Shown: positions 25,956-35,240, numbered from the stretch's first letter. The stretch is 52,845 bases of DNA from an uncultured Bacteroidales bacterium (GCA_905235445.1 CAJOLJ010000029.1:1-52845), one strand, 5' to 3'. Made by a program: numbers and translations. Notes: generated by a model from the sequence alone, not told the origin.

Positions 25956-27050
25956 ATGACAACTGCACCGGAAGACAGCATGAGTGTCGAGGCTGCCATG
26001 CTTCGGCATTTCCTGGAAACTGAGTCCACTTCCTCATCCGAGCGCGACTTCGCCCTGTACCTTCGTGACACCCTGCCCGTGGACGACACCTCAGTGTCCC
26101 TCGACGAGAGCGAAGGGGGCGTTGTCAACCTTCAGCTTTCATGGGGCGATGCTCCCCGCATCTACTTCTGCACCCACATGGATACGGTCCCCCCGTACAT
26201 TCCCCCGAAAGTGTTCTCGATCGGAAAGGGTGACGTCCTTCCCGACGGGACAGTGTTCGAGGGGGAGGAGGATACCCTCATTACGGGAAGGGGCTCCTGT
26301 GACGCCAAGGGACAGATCCTTGCGATGTACCTTGCCTGCAGGAGACTTCTCTCCCTGGGCGAGAAAGACTTCGCCCTCCTTCTTGTAAGCGGTGAGGAAA
26401 CGGGGTCCTTCGGCGCCAAGGCCTTCACGGCAAAGGGCGGAAGAGGAGATGCCGTCATTGTCGGGGAACCCACCTGCAACAGGATCCTCGAGGCCGCAAA
26501 AGGGACCAAGAGGTTCAATGTGACCCTCTACGGCAAGAGTTGCCACTCCGGTTATCCCGGGCATGGGGAGAGTTCCATCGACAAATTCGTCTGCCTGTAC
26601 CGTTCCCTGCAGGAATATCAGTTCCCGATTGATCCTCTTCTTGGACCCACCACCTGGAACATAGGGCACCTAAGGTCTGACAATGCCCAGAATGTCCTCA
26701 GCCCTGAGACTTCCTTCACCATATATTTCAGGACCACGTTCGAGAGCGATGCCATGGTAGAGAGCGTGCTTCGAGGCCTCTGTCCCGATGGGACGAGGAT
26801 CGAGGCCTTCGGCGGGGACACCCCCATGAGGTTCTTTACTGGCGAAGGAATACAGACGGATATCGCGGCATTCGGAAGCGACGCCCCCCAGCTGGGCGGT
26901 TTTCCAATACGGGCAATCTATGGTCCCGGGTCCATCCTGACCGCCCACACCGCCAACGAGTATGTCCTTCTTTCAGACATACGCCGAGGTGTAGATGACC
27001 TTGTGGACATATATTTTCAGATAAAAGAACGACTTGAACAACAACGATAG
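25956..27050 (+). CDS. dapE: M20 metallopeptidase, probable succinyl-diaminopimelate desuccinylase
   Basis: 364 residues. The M20 dizinc motifs are present: CTHMDTVP with the first His/Asp, GRGSCDAKG with the bridging Asp, SGEETGS with the catalytic and metal-binding Glu pair, VGEPT, and a late His in TAHTANEYV. M20 enzymes include DapE, ArgE and related deacylases and cannot be told apart by these motifs alone. Here the operon holds dapB, dapA, dapD, an aminotransferase and dapF, leaving desuccinylation as the one missing step, so DapE is the best reading. A second ATG at codon 9 is possible. It is first in the operon, 2 bp before dapB. Confidence 0.82.
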   Translation: MTTAPEDSMSVEAAMLRHFLETESTSSSERDFALYLRDTLPVDDTSVSLDESEGGVVNLQLSWGDAPRIYFCTHMDTVPPYIPPKVFSIGKGDVLPDGTVFEGEEDTLITGRGSCDAKGQILAMYLACRRLLSLGEKDFALLLVSGEETGSFGAKAFTAKGGRGDAVIVGEPTCNRILEAAKGTKRFNVTLYGKSCHSGYPGHGESSIDKFVCLYRSLQEYQFPIDPLLGPTTWNIGHLRSDNAQNVLSPETSFTIYFRTTFESDAMVESVLRGLCPDGTRIEAFGGDTPMRFFTGEGIQTDIAAFGSDAPQLGGFPIRAIYGPGSILTAHTANEYVLLSDIRRGVDDLVDIYFQIKERLEQQR

Positions 27051-27052
27051 AC

Positions 27053-27739
27053 ATGAAAGCAGTAATATCAGGCTATGGCAAAATGGGCCATATGATCGAG
27101 AAGATACTCTGTGAGCAGGGCATTGAGTGCATCGGGAAAAGCGAGGACATAACCTCCTTCGACCCCAATCTGGCAAAGGATGCAGTCTGCATAGATTTCA
27201 CGTTCCCCACCTCATTCAGGAAGAACTATACCTTCCTCGCCGACAACTTCAAGGCCGTTGTCGTCGGCACCACGGGCTGGGACGATATCAGGGACGAGGT
27301 GACGGGGTATTTCCGAAAGCGGGGCACGACCCTCATCTGGGCCTCCAACTTTTCGGTCGGTGTCAATGTCCTGATGGCAGCGGTATCCCTCACATCCAGG
27401 CTGCTTTCAAAAAGCGGGGGCTACACTCCCTACATCACGGAAAAGCACCACATCCACAAGCTTGACGCCCCGAGCGGCACCGCCAAGACCCTCGCCGAGA
27501 TTGTTGAGAAAAGTTACCCTTCCCCCATCCAGGTAGCCTCCATCCGCGCCGGGGAAATCCCCGGGATCCACACGATCTCTTTCGAGGGACTCTCCGACAG
27601 GATAACCCTCGAGCATGAGGCTTTCTCGAGGGAGGGGTTCGCAAGAGGGGCCGTACTCGCAGCCAAGCTCTCCGAGACCCTCACCGGGGTGCACCAGTTC
27701 AGCGAACTGTTCCTCGGAGAGGAGCAGATTCAACAATAG
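27053..27739 (+). CDS. dapB: 4-hydroxy-tetrahydrodipicolinate reductase
   Basis: 228 residues. The N-terminal Rossmann motif is SGYGKMGHMIE. VVGTTGW and ASNFSVGVNVL follow. The signature EKHHIHKLDAPSGTAKTLAE contains the catalytic His and Lys. It reduces 4-hydroxytetrahydrodipicolinate to tetrahydrodipicolinate in the cytoplasm. It is somewhat shorter than the E. coli enzyme (273), as usual for Bacteroidota. It lies 2 bp after dapE and 36 bp before dapA. Confidence 0.95.
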   Translation: MKAVISGYGKMGHMIEKILCEQGIECIGKSEDITSFDPNLAKDAVCIDFTFPTSFRKNYTFLADNFKAVVVGTTGWDDIRDEVTGYFRKRGTTLIWASNFSVGVNVLMAAVSLTSRLLSKSGGYTPYITEKHHIHKLDAPSGTAKTLAEIVEKSYPSPIQVASIRAGEIPGIHTISFEGLSDRITLEHEAFSREGFARGAVLAAKLSETLTGVHQFSELFLGEEQIQQ

Positions 27740-27775
27740 CCCAAAAAAGAAAACGACAGCAAAAACTTCACGTAT

Positions 27776-28675
27776 ATGGAAACTCACAACAATATCATAT
27801 TTCATCTGCAGGGCTGCGCCACTGCACTCCTGACCCCCTTCAGGAATGACGAGGTGGACTACGACGCCCTTCGAAGCCTCGTAGGGATGCAGGTAAATGC
27901 AGGGGTTGATTTCCTGGTCCCCCTTGGGACCACTGCCGAGACCCCCTGCCTTAGCGAGGCAGAGAGGCTTCGCATCCTCTCTGCCGTAAGGGAGTGCGCC
28001 CCCTCGACTCCGCTAATTGTCGGATGCGGGACAAATTCGCTTCGTGGCACCATCGCCAACATGAGGCTCTATGAAAATGAAGGTGCGGACGGGTTCCTCG
28101 TAGTTGTCCCCTTCTACAACAAGCCGACACAGGAAGGCCTGTACCAGTATTTCAGCGCCGTGGCAAGCGAGACCACCCTTCCCATCGTACTTTACAACGT
28201 ACCGGGGAGGACTGGCTGCAACATGAGTGCGGAGACGACACTGCGCCTTTCCCGCATACCCAACATCGTGGCCATCAAGGAAGCCTCCGGCAACGTGGAG
28301 CAGATCCTGAGGATAATCCAGGGCGCCCCGGAGGGGTTCTCGGTACTGAGCGGCAACGACGACCAGACCGCACTGCTCATGAGGGCTGGAGCCCACGGAG
28401 TGGTAAGCGTGGCCTCCAACATCGTTCCCGGCATGATGGTATCGATGGTAAGGGCCCTCCAGAGGAGCGACCGGGACGAAGCCACAAGACTTGAGAGGAT
28501 CCTCGATCCCCTGTTCAGGGCCTGCTTCATGGAAAGCAACCCCATCCCGGCAAAGGGTGCCCTGTCCCTCTTGGGGCTTTGCACCCCCGACATGCGCCTT
28601 CCCCTCACCCCGGCGACACAGAGGACCCTGTCCACAATGCAAACCGTACTAAACGATCTCAAGACATATGCATAA
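27776..28675 (+). CDS. dapA: 4-hydroxy-tetrahydrodipicolinate synthase
   Basis: 299 residues, a (beta/alpha)8 aldolase of the DapA family. Visible features are CATALLTPF at the start, the GTTAE loop binding pyruvate carboxylate, GCGTNS, VVVPFYNKP, LYNVPGRT with the catalytic Tyr, and IVAIKEASGN with the Schiff-base Lys. It condenses pyruvate with aspartate semialdehyde, the committed step of the pathway, and is the usual target of lysine feedback. It overlaps dapD by 8 bp. Confidence 0.96.
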   Translation: METHNNIIFHLQGCATALLTPFRNDEVDYDALRSLVGMQVNAGVDFLVPLGTTAETPCLSEAERLRILSAVRECAPSTPLIVGCGTNSLRGTIANMRLYENEGADGFLVVVPFYNKPTQEGLYQYFSAVASETTLPIVLYNVPGRTGCNMSAETTLRLSRIPNIVAIKEASGNVEQILRIIQGAPEGFSVLSGNDDQTALLMRAGAHGVVSVASNIVPGMMVSMVRALQRSDRDEATRLERILDPLFRACFMESNPIPAKGALSLLGLCTPDMRLPLTPATQRTLSTMQTVLNDLKTYA

Positions 28676-29447
28676 CGAGCAGCAGATGCAACTCTTCCTT
28701 GATACCTGCGACCGCCTGGAGAGCGGAGAAATCAGGGTGGCCGAGAAGGTGGAAGGTAAATGGAGGGTAAACGCCTGGATAAAGGATGTCATCCTGAGCG
28801 GGTTCCGTCTCGGAAAACTCTCCGACATGTCCAGCGGGACCCTTTCCTTCACCGACAAGGACACCGTCCCCCCGAGGTCCTTCACCCCCGAGGACGGGGT
28901 TCGGATTGTCCCGGGAGGGACTTCCATAAGAAGGGGCTCATATCTTGCCCCCTCGGTCATTGTGATGCCACCCGCATACGTGAACATCGGGGCCTACATT
29001 GATGAAGGCTCTATGGTTGACTCCCATGCCCTCGTTGGTTCCTGCGCCCAGGTGGGAAAGAGGGTGCACATCGCAGCGGCTGCACAGATCGGAGGAGTTC
29101 TGGAACCTTCCGGGGCGCTTCCCGTAATAGTGGAGGATGACGTGTTCATCGGCGGCAACTGCGGAATCTACGAAGGAACCATCCTTTCCAGGGGTTCGGT
29201 ACTCGGCAGCGGTGTCATTCTCAACCGTTCGACCCCTGTCTGGGACAATGTCAAAGGAGAATACCTCCGTCCCGGCGAAGACGGACAGCTTACAATCCCC
29301 GAGTACGCAGTCGTGGTGGCGGGGAGCCGTCCCCTCACCAAAGGTCCCGGAAGGAATGAAGGCATACAGATATACACTCCCGTCATTGTGAAATACCGTG
29401 ACAGCCGCACCAATGCGGCACTGTCCCTTGAAGACGCTCTCAGATGA
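28668..29447 (+). CDS. dapD: Tetrahydrodipicolinate N-succinyltransferase
   Basis: 259 residues, a left-handed beta-helix acyltransferase. RVAEKVEGKW, GGTSIRRGSYLAPSVIVMPP, YVNIGAYIDEGSMVDSHALV, GSCAQVGKRVHIAAAAQIGG, VLEPSGALPVIVEDDVFIGG and GCGIYEGT-like repeats align throughout with E. coli DapD (274 residues), with a slightly shorter N-terminus. It adds succinyl (or possibly acetyl) to tetrahydrodipicolinate. Its presence shows that this organism uses the acylated branch rather than, or besides, the direct LL-DAP aminotransferase route. It overlaps dapA and the next gene. Confidence 0.94.
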   Translation: MHNEQQMQLFLDTCDRLESGEIRVAEKVEGKWRVNAWIKDVILSGFRLGKLSDMSSGTLSFTDKDTVPPRSFTPEDGVRIVPGGTSIRRGSYLAPSVIVMPPAYVNIGAYIDEGSMVDSHALVGSCAQVGKRVHIAAAAQIGGVLEPSGALPVIVEDDVFIGGNCGIYEGTILSRGSVLGSGVILNRSTPVWDNVKGEYLRPGEDGQLTIPEYAVVVAGSRPLTKGPGRNEGIQIYTPVIVKYRDSRTNAALSLEDALR

Positions 29448-30649
29448 TGACCCCAAACGATTACAGCGGACTTTTCTCGGAGGATACGCATAATTTCATG
29501 GCATCCCCGGTAAGGGAGATTTTCCGTCGCTTCCCCGTCCCTCCCAGGTACTCTTTCGCAGGTGGCTACCCTTCGAAGGACACCTTCCCGACACAGTGGC
29601 TTCGGGACTGCAACGGAAGGATCCTCTCCCGCTGGGGGGAAACATGCCTCCAGTACGGCGGGACCCAGGGAGTGGATGCCCTGAGGGAGTGCCTCGGGAA
29701 AAGATACTCCGTCCCCACCGGGAATGTCCAGATAACCACTTCCTCCCAGCAGGGAATAGACATCTGTGCGAGGATTCTGGTGAATCCAGGTGACATTGTC
29801 CTCACCCAGGAACCGACATATCTCGGTGCCATCCAGTCCTTCAAATCCTACAGGGCCAGGATAGTGGGTGTGAAAAGCACCGCCCTTTTCAGGGAAAGGA
29901 TATCCCAGCTCAGGGCCGAAGGCGGAACAGTCAAGTTCATCTACCTCATCCCCGACTTCTGCAACCCCTCCTCCCTCACCATGACTCTGGAGGAAAGGCA
30001 TGAGATCATTGAAATTGCACGTGCAGCAGGAATACCGATAGTGGAGGACAGTCCCTACAGGGAGGTGAGATTCAGCGGGGAACAGCTCCCCTCCATCTAC
30101 TCCCTGGCCCCCGACTGCACCATTCACCTCGGCTCCTTCTCCAAAGTCTTCGCACCCGGCCTTCGGCTCGGATGGATGTTCGCACCCTCCGACATACTGC
30201 GTCAGATATACCTTTGCAAACAGGCCCTGGACCTCTGTCCCCCTGTACTTGGGCAGTACATGGCCCTGGACTTCCTGGAGAGCGGGATGCTCGATGTAAA
30301 TCTTCGCTCCACCCTCACACTCTACAAGCGAAAGCGGGACCGGATGCTCTCCGCCCTTGAAAAGCACATGCCCGAGGGCGTGACATGGACCCATCCCGAC
30401 GGGGGACTTTTCATATTCGTGACACTCCCTGAGGAATTCAATACGGTGGACTTCTACGAGACCGCCCTCACAAACGGTGTCTCCTACGTTTCCGGTTCAT
30501 TCTTCCACACAAGGAAAGGAGAGGGACTCAACACGATGAGGCTTAATTTCTCCTTCTGTCCAGAAGAGGACATAGAAGACGGGATCGCACTTCTGTCAAA
30601 TCTTATCTGCAAAAAACTTCAACAACCCCATACATCATCAAGACCATGA
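29444..30649 (+). CDS. PLP-dependent aminotransferase, probable N-succinyl-DAP aminotransferase (DapC role)
   Basis: 401 residues. Fold type I aminotransferase of the 2-aminoadipate/LysN/MocR-like branch: YGGTQGVDALREC, SSQQGIDI, IVEDSPYREVRF, and the PLP lysine (about Lys234) in SFSKVFAPGLRLGW. General sequence does not settle the substrate. Its position between dapD and dapF, overlapping dapD by 4 bp (ATGA) and dapF by 4 bp, strongly suggests it performs the transamination of N-succinyl-2-amino-6-ketopimelate. It is not close in motif to the classic ArgD/DapC or DapL lineages. Confidence 0.85.
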   Translation: MMTPNDYSGLFSEDTHNFMASPVREIFRRFPVPPRYSFAGGYPSKDTFPTQWLRDCNGRILSRWGETCLQYGGTQGVDALRECLGKRYSVPTGNVQITTSSQQGIDICARILVNPGDIVLTQEPTYLGAIQSFKSYRARIVGVKSTALFRERISQLRAEGGTVKFIYLIPDFCNPSSLTMTLEERHEIIEIARAAGIPIVEDSPYREVRFSGEQLPSIYSLAPDCTIHLGSFSKVFAPGLRLGWMFAPSDILRQIYLCKQALDLCPPVLGQYMALDFLESGMLDVNLRSTLTLYKRKRDRMLSALEKHMPEGVTWTHPDGGLFIFVTLPEEFNTVDFYETALTNGVSYVSGSFFHTRKGEGLNTMRLNFSFCPEEDIEDGIALLSNLICKKLQQPHTSSRP

Positions 30650-31449
30650 ATCTCAAAGTTTACAAATACCACGGCGCAGGAAATGATTTCCTGCTGTGCG
30701 ACAACAGGGACGACAGCTTCGACTCCCTTTCCCCGGATGATATCCGCAACCTGTGCAACCGCCACAAAGGCATCGGTGCGGACGGACTCATTATCCTTGA
30801 CAGAAGCGGGAAGGGTGACTTCTCGATGAGGTTCTACAATAACGACGCTTCCGGCGGAGTCATGTGCGGAAACGGCGGAAGGTGCGTCGTGGCCTTCGCA
30901 AAGGACCTCGGCATCATCGGCTCCGATTGTTCCTTCATGTCCTCGGACGGTCTTCACAGCGCATCGGTGCTCGCCTCCGAGGGCAACACCAAGACCGTTC
31001 GCCTCCAGATAAACCCTGCCAACGGCTACCAGCCCCTTCCCATGGGATATTTCCTGGATACCGGGACGAAGCACCTGGTGGTATTCAAGGACAGCATCTT
31101 CGATATGGACGTAGTGGGTGAAGGCAGGGTGCTGCGCAACATGCAGTACTTCGCCCCCACAGGGACCAACGTCAACTTCGTGAAGATAACGGGGGACCAC
31201 AGCATAGCCATCAGGACCTACGAGAAAGGCGTGGAGGATGAGACCCTGGCATGCGGTACCGGCATCAGTGCCGCAGCAATTGCCCTCTGCATCAGGGAGG
31301 ACTATCCTGACGGAAAGCACCTCATCAAGGTGAGGGCCCTGGAAGACGATCTCCAGGTCGAGGTGACAAGGCAGGGCGACTCCTTCCCGGAGGTGTTCCT
31401 CACCGGTCCCGCCGAGAAAGTGGGCGAGATAACGGTAGCTCTTCACTGA
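30646..31449 (+). CDS. dapF: Diaminopimelate epimerase
   Basis: 267 residues. The family motifs are exact: YHGAGNDFL at the start, MCGNGGRC with catalytic Cys one, GTNVNFV, and ETLACGTG with catalytic Cys two. It converts LL- to meso-diaminopimelate, the precursor of lysine and the cross-linking residue of the cell wall. It overlaps the aminotransferase by 4 bp (ATGA), is the last gene of the dap operon, and is followed by a strong terminator. Confidence 0.97.
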   Translation: MNLKVYKYHGAGNDFLLCDNRDDSFDSLSPDDIRNLCNRHKGIGADGLIILDRSGKGDFSMRFYNNDASGGVMCGNGGRCVVAFAKDLGIIGSDCSFMSSDGLHSASVLASEGNTKTVRLQINPANGYQPLPMGYFLDTGTKHLVVFKDSIFDMDVVGEGRVLRNMQYFAPTGTNVNFVKITGDHSIAIRTYEKGVEDETLACGTGISAAAIALCIREDYPDGKHLIKVRALEDDLQVEVTRQGDSFPEVFLTGPAEKVGEITVALH

Positions 31450-31502
31450 GAGTGACGCCCTTTCACACTCACGAAAACCATCTCTCCATAAGTTTCACCG
31501 AG

Positions 31503-31537
31503 GGTGGGGAAGGTCAGGTAGCCTTCCCCACCTTTTT
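31503..31537 (+). terminator. Rho-independent terminator of the dap operon
   Basis: The perfect 11-bp stem GGTGGGGAAGG / CCTTCCCCACC with an 8-nt loop is followed by TTTTT. It lies 53 bp after the dapF stop. Confidence 0.92.
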
Positions 31538-31574
31538 CACTATGTGACCTCCCATGCCTGAGGATGACGAAAGG

Positions 31575-31610
31575 AAAAGGCTTCCCGCACCGCAGGGGGC
31601 ACAGGAAGCC
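31575..31610 (-). terminator. Terminator of the Big2 lipoprotein gene
   Basis: On the minus strand GGCTTCC (31610-31604) pairs with GGAAGCC (31585-31579), followed by TTTTCC. It lies 37 bp beyond the stop at 31648. Confidence 0.75.
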
Positions 31611-31647
31611 GGCAATGATAATGAATAGTTATCTGTAGGCAGATGTT

Positions 31648-33294
31648 CTAGAAGTCAAAGGGGAAGTGCTTTTCCGAATCTTTAGCCTCAACCTTGTAGG
31701 GTGCGACTCCCCTCACAGGGAATCCCTCGTACCTGGTATTGAGGGTCGAAAGGTTGCCGTGGGCTCCGACGTAACCCTCGTTCCTGTAGTAATATAAAGT
31801 GTACGGCTCGGAGTATCCCCATTCATTATTCTTGTCCGTAAGGTCACGGGCCCTCACCCTACCTCTGTCATCGTCGGTCCCTGTGGTGAGGAAAGGCAGA
31901 TATATCCGCTCAAAGGTTGCCCGGCTCCTGACTTCGTAAACGGGAACGCCGTCCACCTCGGTCAGGGTCCACTGGATACCTCCGCTCCCGATTATCTGGG
32001 AGAGCTCCGAGGTATAGGGCATCCTCCACGGGTCGCCCACCTTCTGGATTATGACATCATCCTCGGGATCGAGATCCATCTTGTTATCCACGATGCCATC
32101 GTTTTCGGAAGGGTTGTACTTGGTGAGGTACAGGCCATATTCCCAGATACCCGTTCCGTTTCCGTTACCCCAATGTTCCGGATCATATCCCACCCACTTA
32201 TAGTTATGGGGCGTATATTCATCCTTTGTGGAAGTCTCCCCGAAGGAGTACAGGTTGCCGAGGGAATAAGGTTTGGCCGCACCGTAATTTGACGGTGCCC
32301 AGAAAACTTCCGTCCCAAGGTCAACGGCATCCCGGGGCCTCTTGACCACCACGATGGGGATGACTCCGTATAGGCCGGGGTCCATGTTGGCGACATCCTT
32401 CTCCTTTGCTCCACCTGCTATATAACCAATGAGGAGAACGCCCTCGGAATTAAGTTTCAGTACGCCATCCGAGGTGATGGATATGACATCGGGATTGCTG
32501 CTCTTAAGGCGGACGGTCTTGTCGGTGGCATCCTCGGGATAGAACGAGAAGTGCTCGGGAAGGGATATGCCGTCATCCTCGCCGAGATTGAGCCTTACGG
32601 CATTATGGATCAGGTTGTCATCCATGTAGTAGCATCCGATTTTAGCCAGGGGATTTGGGGTCGTGAAGGAATAATCGACTGTGTAATCCAGGCCAAGGTA
32701 TTCCACATAGACGACAGGGGCGGTAACTGTGACTTCGCAAGTAGCCTCCTTCCCTCCAGCGGTAGCCTTGACGGTAGTCATCCCTTCGGAGAGTGCGGAG
32801 ACTTTTCCGTCCGAGACAGTGGCGACCTCCGGCTTTGAACTGGTCCACTGAACGGTTTTGTCGGTGGCATTCTCGGGAGAAACCGTCGCCACAAGAGCCT
32901 CCTCGGCTCCGACCTCCAGGCTGAGAGATGTCTTGTTGAGGGTCACGGAGGTGACCTCGATTGTCTTGGACGTAACAGTCACGGAGCACGTTGCGCTCTT
33001 CCCGCCGTCCTCCGTCCTTACTGTTATGGTCGCCTGACCGGGAGACTCGGCCTATACAATCCCTGATGAGACTGTCGCTACCGAAGTATTGCTTGAAGAC
33101 CAGTTGACTGTCTTGTTCGTGGCATCGGAGGGTGATACCGATGCAGTGAGCGTCCCGGTTGTCCCCTCGACGAGGGAGAGGGTCGTGGGGCTCACTGACA
33201 CGCCGGTCACCGAGGGTCCGCTCTCAACGCAGCCCACCGCAAACGCCAGCAGCGGAAGGCAAAGGGCAATGGATAAGGCTCGTTTCATTTTCAT
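31648..33294 (-). CDS. Big2-domain surface lipoprotein with FISUMP-like C-terminus, interrupted by an in-frame amber codon
   Basis: The gene starts at ATG 33294 with a lipoprotein signal (FAVGC, Cys22). Two bacterial Ig-like (Big2) domains follow, each with the signature VSVSPTTLSLVEG or VTLNKTSLSLEVG and NATDKTVQWTSS-like strands. A third, degenerate repeat leads to a C-terminal domain (AVDLGTEVFWAPSNYGAAKP, LYSFGETSTKDEYTP, WRMPYTSELSQI, FPVRGV) like those of Bacteroidota paralogous surface proteins. A TAG at 33052-33054 interrupts domain one at SSGIV-stop-AESPGQATITV. The frame continues unchanged on both sides, so a point nonsense mutation (or base error) is the simplest cause. It is 548 residues if read through. 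Confidence 0.82.
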
Positions 33295-33361
33295 AAAAGT
33301 TGGTTTCTTCAAATTTAGCCAATGGAGGGGGATGGGGGGATTTCAAAAATGGAAAAGGGAT

Positions 33362-33381
33362 TGCCATTTCATGAAATGGCA
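33362..33381. promoter_or_regulatory. Perfect 20-bp palindrome upstream of the Big2 lipoprotein gene
   Basis: TGCCATTTCATGAAATGGCA is identical to its reverse complement. It stands 68 bp upstream of the lipoprotein ATG. On the minus strand, TAAATTTG at 33317-33310 could be that gene's -7 box. The element has no loop and no T-run, which suits a dimeric regulator site more than a terminator. Confidence 0.45.
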
Positions 33382-33445
33382 GTGAGGGAAGAAGGAGGAA
33401 AGGCTATTCTTCTCCCTTCCCCGTTCCCATCACCTATGGGCAGAC

Positions 33446-33480
33446 AAAAACCCTCCCTGGCGGCACTGGCCAAGGAGGGC
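33446..33480 (-). terminator. Terminator of the outer-membrane barrel gene
   Basis: On the minus strand CCCTCC (33479-33474) pairs with GGAGGG (33456-33451), with further pairing inside the loop, followed by TTTTTGTC. It lies 25 bp beyond the stop at 33505. Confidence 0.75.
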
Positions 33481-33504
33481 TCTTTCTTTTGCGAAACGAC
33501 TGGA

Positions 33505-34845
33505 CTAGAAAATGTAGTTCAGGCCGATATTGATCCCGAGACCTGTTCCGTCATTCTTGTCGAAGCACTTGCCGAACTCGAAGTTCACATTGAAGTTCTG
33601 GTTCATGATGACATGAAGCCCGGCACCGGCACTCATGTGGAGTTTCTCCTCACTTCCCGTGTAGAAATCGGAAGCCCTGTAGCTCTTCCCGTCCACGGTG
33701 GCGATAAAGGTATCGTCCTTTGCCAGGGACTTCATCTGCTCAAGACGGTAAGGCTTTACGACCATACCCATGTCGAAGAACGGGTTGGTGGCCAGGGCCC
33801 AGTTCTGGCCGATCCAGTAGAACTTGGCGAACGTCCAGCGCAGTTCCATGTTGGTCCAAGCATAGGAGTTGCCCTGCAGGCGGTTCACGACCGTACCCCT
33901 GAGCGTACAAGTTGACCCGAGCCCCTCGGTGTTTATCTGCTTCATGTTGATGGACTGGATGGTCTGGAGCATGTAGAACGGGGCACTGCCCGCGACCAGT
34001 CCCTGATAGGCCACGTGGGCACCGAAGGTCAGGCGGTCCTGGACGATGGGGATGAACTGCTTGAAGTGGACTGCAAGCTTGAGGTAGGAGTTGTCGTGAC
34101 GGGAGATGATGTCGGGGGAACCGAAGAAATAGAGTTCCAGGTTGGTTCCCTTGGTGGGATTGTTCTCATGGTCACGGGTATCGTAAACCACGCCGGCCTT
34201 CAGTTCAAGGTGCTGGCCACCCGCTTTCTCGGCCTCGGGAATGATGTCATTCTTCACGTAGATGTCATACAAGGAGGTTGTACCGTCCGTAAGGCTCTTG
34301 TTGCGGGCATGTCCGGTGGTAATGTTCCAGTAGGTAAGGCCTCCTGCCCATCCCCAATTGCTGTCCCCGAACTTTCCCTGGAAACATGTCGCGACCCTGA
34401 AAATGTTCCTTTCCATCAGGTAGAATCCCATTCCCTGGGGAGTGAAGGTGTCGGGAGTGATGACATTCAGCTCGGGCACATACAGGGACCGGGCCCCGTT
34501 GAATCCGAAGAAATTCGTGGTCTTGTTCCCGAAATATGACACGGATGCCGATATGCGAAGCCCGGGAACGAGGTACTTGCTGTCGAAGAAAGTATGGTAA
34601 ACGCTATTGCCCTTGGAATACCATGACGCCTCCACGTTTGCCTTCCAGACATACTCGGGATATTTGGAGCCGTCACCGTACCAGTAGATATCCGACAGGG
34701 CTCCGTAGTGCCATCCCAGGTCGGATGAATAGCCCACGGCAGGCAGGGGTCCGAAGTTAAGGCCCGTCTTGGCGACGTCCCCTTTCTGTGCGAAGGCGCT
34801 CAGGGATACTGCGATAAGCAGGGAAACAATGATGGTTCTCTTCAT
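33505..34845 (-). CDS. Omp85/BamA-type outer-membrane beta-barrel protein
   Basis: 446 residues with a signal peptide (SLSAFAQ). There is no POTRA domain. The rest is amphipathic strands ending in aromatic residues, with the surface-antigen (PF01103) features VVYDTRDHENNPTKGTNLEL and CTLRGT before the barrel end, and a C-terminal GINIGLNYIF suited to BAM-mediated insertion. Bacteroidota encode several such POTRA-less Omp85 relatives of unknown role, some next to phosphatases or lipases. It is monocistronic here, with its own promoter and terminator. No lysine- or polymer-specific partner is beside it. Confidence 0.8.
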   Translation of the reverse strand: MKRTIIVSLLIAVSLSAFAQKGDVAKTGLNFGPLPAVGYSSDLGWHYGALSDIYWYGDGSKYPEYVWKANVEASWYSKGNSVYHTFFDSKYLVPGLRISASVSYFGNKTTNFFGFNGARSLYVPELNVITPDTFTPQGMGFYLMERNIFRVATCFQGKFGDSNWGWAGGLTYWNITTGHARNKSLTDGTTSLYDIYVKNDIIPEAEKAGGQHLELKAGVVYDTRDHENNPTKGTNLELYFFGSPDIISRHDNSYLKLAVHFKQFIPIVQDRLTFGAHVAYQGLVAGSAPFYMLQTIQSINMKQINTEGLGSTCTLRGTVVNRLQGNSYAWTNMELRWTFAKFYWIGQNWALATNPFFDMGMVVKPYRLEQMKSLAKDDTFIATVDGKSYRASDFYTGSEEKLHMSAGAGLHVIMNQNFNVNFEFGKCFDKNDGTGLGINIGLNYIF

Positions 34846-34964
34846 TGGATTGTGAGGTTGATTGAAGTTTTCCTTTGCTGTTTTCTTTGAGTTTTGCCCT
34901 GTCCATCCGCACCGGGGAGGTCCGTCCCCGCATGTACGGCAATGACCGACATCACTCTATGGAG

Positions 34965-34972
34965 CAAAGATA
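34965..34972 (-). promoter_or_regulatory. -7 element for the Omp85-type gene
   Basis: On the minus strand TATCTTTG matches TAnnTTTG, 120 bp upstream of the ATG at 34845. The -33 box is poor (TTTCGG about 18 bp upstream). The plus-strand half of this 395-bp divergent intergenic region has TAGATTTG at 35149-35156, which may serve the hydrolase at 35241. Confidence 0.45.
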
Positions 34973-35240
34973 TAAACATTATTGGTCCGAAATACCATTT
35001 TATGCCCCAAAAAGTCCATTGAACCGGCAAAAAAGACTAAATGTTCTTTCCTTCTTTGGCCATGTGCCGGTGGACGCCCATATCTGTCCTCCTCAAATAC
35101 AGCCTCACCCAATGAACGTCCTGTAGGCAAAACAATGCTTTTTTTGCGTAGATTTGCAGCGGGAGCGGCTCTTGCTACGGGCGCCACCTTAAGTCCCGCT
35201 CCCTCACTGAACATTATTTTGTCATACTCAACCAATACCA

